Virus record (IMG/VR): IMGVR_UViG_3300029267_004201
Coordinates: 1-26,971 of that record
Strand: one strand, 5' to 3'
Length of the DNA stretch: 26,971 bases
Source: a virus
A model generated the notes under the pieces. That model made no database searches. It saw only the letters and a program-made list of their open reading frames with translations, and was not told where the DNA came from. Of this stretch, positions 23,385 to 26,971 are shown piece by piece. How positions within the stretch are numbered: position 1 is the stretch's first letter; the number at the start of each line of letters is the position of its first letter. Position numbers and translations under genes: made by a program.

Positions 23385-25100
23385 ATGTTGTCCATAGAGA
23401 GACCTGAGACCTCAGAAGAGATGGCTGAGTTTCGCGCGCACTCTGCGCGGGTGAAGCACGTGCAGCAGAGGCGGCTTCGGCAGTCTCAGTGGATTGACCA
23501 GAACCTGACGGTAACGGGCAAGGCGCTCAATCTGCACTTTCGGCCTTGGTGGATTCTCCCATACGACCTCGAGTACATGAAGTTCCCCAAGAACAAGTAC
23601 CGACGTAGTGCCGTCATTGTGGCCGGGAGGCAGGTAGAGAAGTCCTCGAGCTTGGCGAACAAGGCGCTCGCCGAAGCCCAGGTTCCCTGGACCAGCATCC
23701 TCTACGTAGCCCCATCCAACCCGCAGCTCTCTGAGTTTTCCTTTCGGCGCATCGACGAGGTTGTAGAGACTTCCCCGAAGATCACCCACATGCGGGATGA
23801 AGACCGTTGGAGCGTGAGTCGGAAGTCCTTCTTTGGGCTCCACTCGAGCATCACTCTTCGAGCTGCCTACCTCACCCCTGACCGAGTTCGTGGTATCCCG
23901 GCAGAGGTCCTGTTCATCGATGAGGTGCAGGACATCATCAACGAGAACATCCCCGTCATCCGGGAGACTCTAGCCCACTGTGACAGGGTGGAGGGCCCTA
24001 TCTTTCGAGTGCTGGGTACCCCCAAGACCTACGACAATCCTCTCGAGTACTACTGGTCCCAGGAGTCGACACAGAACGAATGGATGATCCGCTGTGAGGC
24101 GTGCAACCACTGGAACGAGGGGATGATGGAGGACAACATCGGTCCTCACGGCCTAGTCTGCATCAAGTGCGGCGGAAAGTTGAACCCCTTCGGGAAAGTA
24201 ACCTCTGACGGGAAGAGGTTCGGAGCCGGGTGGTTCAGAACAGGCCCGGCCTCTGCTGATATGGAAGGCTTTCGCATTCCACAGCTCCTCCTCCCGTACA
24301 GCTTCTCTTACAACCGGGACCTCTTCCGAAGGAAGTGGGACGACCTGCTCTACAAATGGCGGCGGTACAACCGTCCCCGGTTCTACAACGAAGTCCTCGG
24401 CATCAGCTACGATTCGGGCGACAAGCCAGTAACTAGGGAGGACCTGAAGAACATCTGCATGCCGCAGCACAAGTTGTTGAACCTGGACGTCGCTGGGGCA
24501 AAAGCCCCACCCAAGCTGGTGAACGGATACGTGTTCTGCGGAGTCGACTGGGGCCTGGGAGACCCGTCGAAGACGATCTTCACAGCTGGAAGGTATGTCG
24601 ATGACCTCTTCGAGGTTTTCTTCCTGAAGAACTTCACCCGTGACCTCCTAGACCCCGAGCTCGCGGTCGCCGAGGTGATGCGCCTACTCGGAGCAGTCAA
24701 CGCCAACTTCGTAGGGCTAGACTGGGGTCTTGGTCATGGTCTCAATAGTAGGATCAGGAAGGCCTTCGGGTTCGACAAGACTTTCGTCTACGCGCACACC
24801 AACCAGCGAGACAAGTTGAAGTACGACACGTCAGCGATGGTCTACATCACCAATAGGACGGCTGTGCTAGCGGACGTGTTCCATCTCGTCAAGTCAGGCG
24901 GTATGCGCTTCCGCTGTTCGTGGGACGAGCTCCACGACGAGGGATACGCGGGGGACTTCTTGAACGTCCACAAGGAGCTGAACGTACACGGGAACCTCAA
25001 GTACGATCACCCGAAAGGAACCACGGACGACACCGTGCATAGTGTGGCCTACTCGTTCCTCGCATCTCAGGCTAAATTTCCGAGGCCAGACCTCCAGTGA
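23385..25100 (+). CDS. Terminase large subunit (ATPase-nuclease)
   Basis: The 571-residue protein is the DNA-packaging motor, which cuts concatemers and pumps DNA through the portal. ATPase domain: a Walker A-like GRQVEKS at 81-87 (Glu where Gly is usual), Walker B VLFIDE at 175-180 and coupling motif LGTPKT at 210-215. A zinc ribbon (C237/C240 and C259/C262) lies between the ATPase and nuclease domains. RNase H-like nuclease: D388 in FCGVDWGLGDPSKT, D446 in FVGLDWGLG, and D548/D549 in TTDDTVHS supply the expected acidic residues. ATG 23385 has GAGGGA 8-9 bases upstream. Length is normal for the family. It is separated from the portal gene by about 16 kb and a leftward gene pair, which is unusual but known in large phages. 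No small subunit is recognisable nearby. Confidence 0.93.
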   Translation: MLSIERPETSEEMAEFRAHSARVKHVQQRRLRQSQWIDQNLTVTGKALNLHFRPWWILPYDLEYMKFPKNKYRRSAVIVAGRQVEKSSSLANKALAEAQVPWTSILYVAPSNPQLSEFSFRRIDEVVETSPKITHMRDEDRWSVSRKSFFGLHSSITLRAAYLTPDRVRGIPAEVLFIDEVQDIINENIPVIRETLAHCDRVEGPIFRVLGTPKTYDNPLEYYWSQESTQNEWMIRCEACNHWNEGMMEDNIGPHGLVCIKCGGKLNPFGKVTSDGKRFGAGWFRTGPASADMEGFRIPQLLLPYSFSYNRDLFRRKWDDLLYKWRRYNRPRFYNEVLGISYDSGDKPVTREDLKNICMPQHKLLNLDVAGAKAPPKLVNGYVFCGVDWGLGDPSKTIFTAGRYVDDLFEVFFLKNFTRDLLDPELAVAEVMRLLGAVNANFVGLDWGLGHGLNSRIRKAFGFDKTFVYAHTNQRDKLKYDTSAMVYITNRTAVLADVFHLVKSGGMRFRCSWDELHDEGYAGDFLNVHKELNVHGNLKYDHPKGTTDDTVHSVAYSFLASQAKFPRPDLQ

Positions 25101-25127
25101 GGGAGAGTGCAGCCCTCCCTCACTGGA
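25093..25127 (+). terminator. 13-bp perfect hairpin between convergent genes, possible bidirectional terminator
   Basis: Bases 25093-25105 are perfectly complementary to 25115-25127, with a 9-base loop. The terminase stop codon lies in the left arm. It sits between the convergent ends of the terminase gene and the leftward gene ending at 25150. There is no T-run on either side, so it is not a classical intrinsic terminator. It may act through RNA structure, protect 3' ends, or terminate a phage polymerase with different needs. Confidence 0.6.
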
Positions 25128-25149
25128 AGCCTCTTCAACTGCCCGCAGG

Positions 25150-25755
25150 TTAGGCAGCGCGGGCTACAGATAGGTGTGGTCTCTTGGGCTCCAGCTGCCC
25201 AATCAGGACCTGCTGCGCAGTGGCTACCTGCCCGAGACGGATACAGCTGACAGCTCCAACGAGGATGAGACTGAGGTCTCGAATCCACTCCCACCAAGCC
25301 TTGGCTTGAGATCTCCTCCTCTCCTCTTGAATGGTCACAGAGATGAGCGTCATCGTCTCTTCGATGAGTGCGTTCAGCGCCCGCTGCTCCTTCGTCGTCT
25401 CACGCAGGTTCTCCAGGGCGCCCTTGACGAACTCCCTGGTGTCTGCATCGAGTTTGCTGATCCTCGTTTGCTCCTCCCGAAGATACTGCATCACCCACTG
25501 CATCATCGGGTCGGGCTGGTTGCTTGCTGCCATCTTTTTTCCTCTCCTCCCTGTAGTGTTCTGTCTTCCCTTGGACACCACGCCTTTGGCTACTTCTTTG
25601 GCGGCCTCTCCCGCCTCTCTCGCTTTGTCGATTGCACTTTGTGCACTGCTGCTCAACTTCTCCGTGAGCGAGGGCCCATATTCTTCCTCTTCTGGTTCAC
25701 TCGCTAGAACCAGGGCCGTACTCTCGTCGAAGTTGGACATCTTCCCTGCTGGCAT
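25150..25755 (-). CDS. Coiled-coil protein with one likely membrane helix and internal start
   Basis: I do not recognise this 201-residue protein. ATG 25755 has GGAGGG about 5 bases upstream and a CGTATAAG box 26 bases upstream. Residues 20-26 are acidic (EPEEEEY) and about 36-62 form an amphipathic Ala/Lys helix. Residues 66-75 are basic (NTTGRRGKKM), about 83-150 is a long coiled coil, and 158-178 is a likely single membrane helix (SLILVGAVSCI in its core) after a Trp-rich border. An in-frame ATG at 25533 (residue 75) has its own strong SD. A dnaX-type A AAA AAG heptamer sits just before it in the zero frame. Two-product genes with one membrane helix occur among phage lysis proteins, but nothing here proves that role. 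The stop is 22 bases from the hairpin. Confidence 0.8.
   Translation of the reverse strand: MPAGKMSNFDESTALVLASEPEEEEYGPSLTEKLSSSAQSAIDKAREAGEAAKEVAKGVVSKGRQNTTGRRGKKMAASNQPDPMMQWVMQYLREEQTRISKLDADTREFVKGALENLRETTKEQRALNALIEETMTLISVTIQEERRRSQAKAWWEWIRDLSLILVGAVSCIRLGQVATAQQVLIGQLEPKRPHLSVARAA
25531..25552 (-). promoter_or_regulatory. Internal SD, A AAA AAG slippery heptamer and internal ATG
   Basis: On the minus strand AGGGAGGAGAGG (25552-25541) is followed at once by AAAAAAG (25540-25534) and ATG (25533-25531). The heptamer is in the correct zero frame (GGA AAA AAG) for -1 slippage, and an upstream SD is a known stimulator in dnaX. The -1 frame adds 44 codons and stops at 25400. The alternative reading is simply an efficient internal start giving a 127-residue product. 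Confidence 0.5.
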
Positions 25756-25781
25756 AGATTCCCTCCGTAGTTGTACCCGAC

Positions 25782-25789
25782 CTTATACG
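25782..25789 (-). promoter_or_regulatory. CGTATAAG promoter-like box, copy 3
   Basis: The minus strand reads ACCTCGTATAAGGTCGGG, and the box ends 26 bases before ATG 25755. It lies in the 37-base gap after the stop of the upstream leftward gene (25793), so it would give the membrane protein its own promoter. No -35 consensus is seen. Confidence 0.6.
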
Positions 25790-25792
25790 AGG

Positions 25793-26530
25793 TTAGTGGG
25801 CGGTGTGTGAGGCTAGGATGAGGGCGTCTACGGGAGACAGGGATTGGGGTAGTGGGAAGGAGCAGTAGTAGACTGGTCTGGGAGGCGCAAAACTCTGGAG
25901 TAGGAGGCGCAGGTTCCGACAGTGGAGCAGGTCCTCGTTCTTCTCCTTCTTCGTCTCCCTCGAGGCGGCGATCTTCATGCCGAGGCGCAGTATCCAAAGG
26001 GGCAAGTTGGACAGCTCCTGTGTTTTGAGGCAGAACTTCACAGTCTTGTAGTCCAGGGCGGATATCCTCTCCATCCACATAGCCTTCTCTTCCGTGGAGA
26101 GGCGGTCTACCTGCCTGCTCTTCCTTACCACTTCTTCGGTCATGGCTAGCAGGATCGGCTTGTTCAGACCTGCTGCTCGCCCGGCTACTCCAGAAATGTG
26201 CTCTAGGAACTTGAGGCGCTCGCTGATTTCCTGGAACTTGAGGTCGTCTTGGCGCTGGCGCTCACCGACGGCGCGGCGCAGGGTGTCGTCGGTACGCCGG
26301 CGGTGCCTCTCAGTTCTGAGCTCCTCGACTTCAGCCCTCAGGAACATCGTTTGCCTGCCCTGTTTGATCGGGGTCAGGTTCCCCTCGCGGACGTGGTAGT
26401 CGACTCCCCGGACTCCGATGTCCAATTCCTTTGCCGTATCCATTCTGCTGATATAGGATGGAGCAGTCGGTGTTGACACTGCTGCACCGTCTCCAATACG
26501 ATTGTCTCGTGTAAACTCTCTGCGGGTCAT
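25793..26530 (-). CDS. Helix-turn-helix (MerR/excisionase-like) DNA-binding protein
   Basis: With ATG 26530 the protein has 245 residues. Residues about 26-70 match the winged-helix pattern of MerR/excisionase-type domains (MDTAKELDIGVRGVDYHV, then EGNLTPIKQGRQTMFLRAEVEEL), so it probably binds DNA. The rest is charged and helical (about 75-110 coiled coil), then a helical domain to about 210 and an unstructured Pro-rich end. The start is uncertain. ATG 26530 has AGAGGA 9 bases upstream; GTG 26479 has GGAG 10 bases upstream; ATG 26443 has no RBS and would trim the domain. With the first choice, the rightward TTGACA promoter lies inside this gene. It may regulate the divergent gene or the neighbouring leftward gene; this is inferred from position. 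Confidence 0.7.
   Translation of the reverse strand: MTRREFTRDNRIGDGAAVSTPTAPSYISRMDTAKELDIGVRGVDYHVREGNLTPIKQGRQTMFLRAEVEELRTERHRRRTDDTLRRAVGERQRQDDLKFQEISERLKFLEHISGVAGRAAGLNKPILLAMTEEVVRKSRQVDRLSTEEKAMWMERISALDYKTVKFCLKTQELSNLPLWILRLGMKIAASRETKKEKNEDLLHCRNLRLLLQSFAPPRPVYYCSFPLPQSLSPVDALILASHTAH
26473..26502 (+). promoter_or_regulatory. Consensus-like sigma70 promoter for the right-edge gene
   Basis: TTGACA (26473-26478, 6/6) and TACGAT (26497-26502, 4/6) are 18 bases apart, and the GTG start at 26535 lies 32 bases beyond the -10. A small inverted repeat CAAT-ACG-ATTG overlaps the -10 and could be an operator. On the minus strand the same bases read CGTATTGG, a 6/8 match to the CGTATAAG box. 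Confidence 0.5.
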
Positions 26531-26534
26531 TGAC

Positions 26535-26971
26535 GTGAATCCTCTCATTGACAAGTCCGACGTCCTGAGATTAGCTGACCAAGCGTCCGATTTCTACATC
26601 GACGGTAAGGTTTCCAGCCTCACGGCGGCGGTCGTAGATGCCCTCGGGGACACCCAGTACAACAACGAGCAGATCGCCAGAGTCGTTGAGGCTACCAACC
26701 AGGCTGCCTGGAACAAGTTGGCCTCAACGGACTGCCCGCACAAAATCAGGTTTGAGCCGGCGGCCTTGGACGGGGTCGTCTCCACCAAGAACGAGGACGA
26801 GTCTGAGGTCGAAAAGACGGCCAGCAGCTCCGAGTTCAACTACTGGTTGGAGAAGACGGCGAGCACAGCGCGTCCGTCCTCACTGTCCTTTTTGGAGACC
26901 ATCCCGATGAACCGTCTGGAAGAGATCCTGTTTGATTCTCCCATGGAGAAGGAGGCCAGTCTCCGAAGTCA
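26535..26971 (+). CDS. Unknown protein, 5' part only, runs off the right edge
   Basis: I do not recognise this protein; 145 residues are visible and the frame is open at the edge. GTG 26535 is the likely start, although its RBS is weak (GCGGG); TTG 26502 is an in-frame alternative that overlaps the proposed -10. The first 95 residues look like a compact helical domain (LTAAVVDALGDTQYNNEQIA, then RVVEATNQAAWNKLAS). The following part repeats a K-x-A-S pattern: VEKTAS, LEKTAS and MEKEAS within about 40 residues. This resembles the motifs in the first gene of the virion operon and suggests another virion or scaffold protein. That link is inference from motif similarity. Confidence 0.7.
   Translation, partial: MNPLIDKSDVLRLADQASDFYIDGKVSSLTAAVVDALGDTQYNNEQIARVVEATNQAAWNKLASTDCPHKIRFEPAALDGVVSTKNEDESEVEKTASSSEFNYWLEKTASTARPSSLSFLETIPMNRLEEILFDSPMEKEASLRS

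Noticed and set aside
1-26971. tRNA genes, CRISPR arrays, insertion sequences, integrase and attachment sites
   Set aside because: None seen on reading both strands; there are no cloverleaf-like blocks, spaced repeats or transposase motifs. A dedicated scan such as tRNAscan could still find a degenerate tRNA.

Overview
The window reads as part of the genome of a large tailed bacteriophage, most likely one with a contractile tail. Genes are packed tightly, many overlap as ATGA or GTGA, and the hallmark proteins are terminase large subunit, portal, a gp5/VgrG-like spike and a large tail protein. The DNA looks moderately GC-rich. Nothing I can read identifies the host. No tRNA, CRISPR array, insertion sequence or integrase is visible.

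Layout. (1) 1-3011, minus strand: a leftward DNA-metabolism operon of a small acidic protein, an SF2 helicase, a family-4 uracil-DNA glycosylase and a coiled-coil protein running off the left edge. (2) 3012-3138: a divergent control region. (3) 3139-22614, plus strand: one nearly gapless virion operon of about 19.5 kb. It holds two unknown proteins, portal, a 2077-residue RNA polymerase, the spike, a small Ala-rich protein, a short overlapping ORF, a 1201-residue tail protein and three unknown proteins. (4) 22611-23352, minus: two small unknown genes. (5) 23385-25100, plus: terminase large subunit, followed by a 13-bp hairpin. (6) 25150-26530, minus: a membrane/coiled-coil protein with an internal start and slippery site, and a helix-turn-helix protein. 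(7) 26535 to the edge, plus: the start of another gene set behind a consensus-like sigma70 promoter.

The most notable feature is a cellular-type multisubunit RNA polymerase whose beta and beta-prime halves are one uninterrupted polypeptide. The catalytic NADFDGD triad, the two beta active-site lysines, bridge helix, trigger loop and second zinc site are all intact. It lies directly between portal and spike genes in the same operon, so virion packaging is a reasonable hypothesis. No alpha, omega or sigma is seen in the window.

Three minus-strand genes or operons (starts at 3011, 23352 and 25755) each have an exact CGTATAAG box at promoter distance. I found no other exact copy by eye on either strand. 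The two plus-strand sets starting at 3139 and 26535 instead have TTGAC-type elements. This suggests two promoter classes, possibly read by different polymerases.
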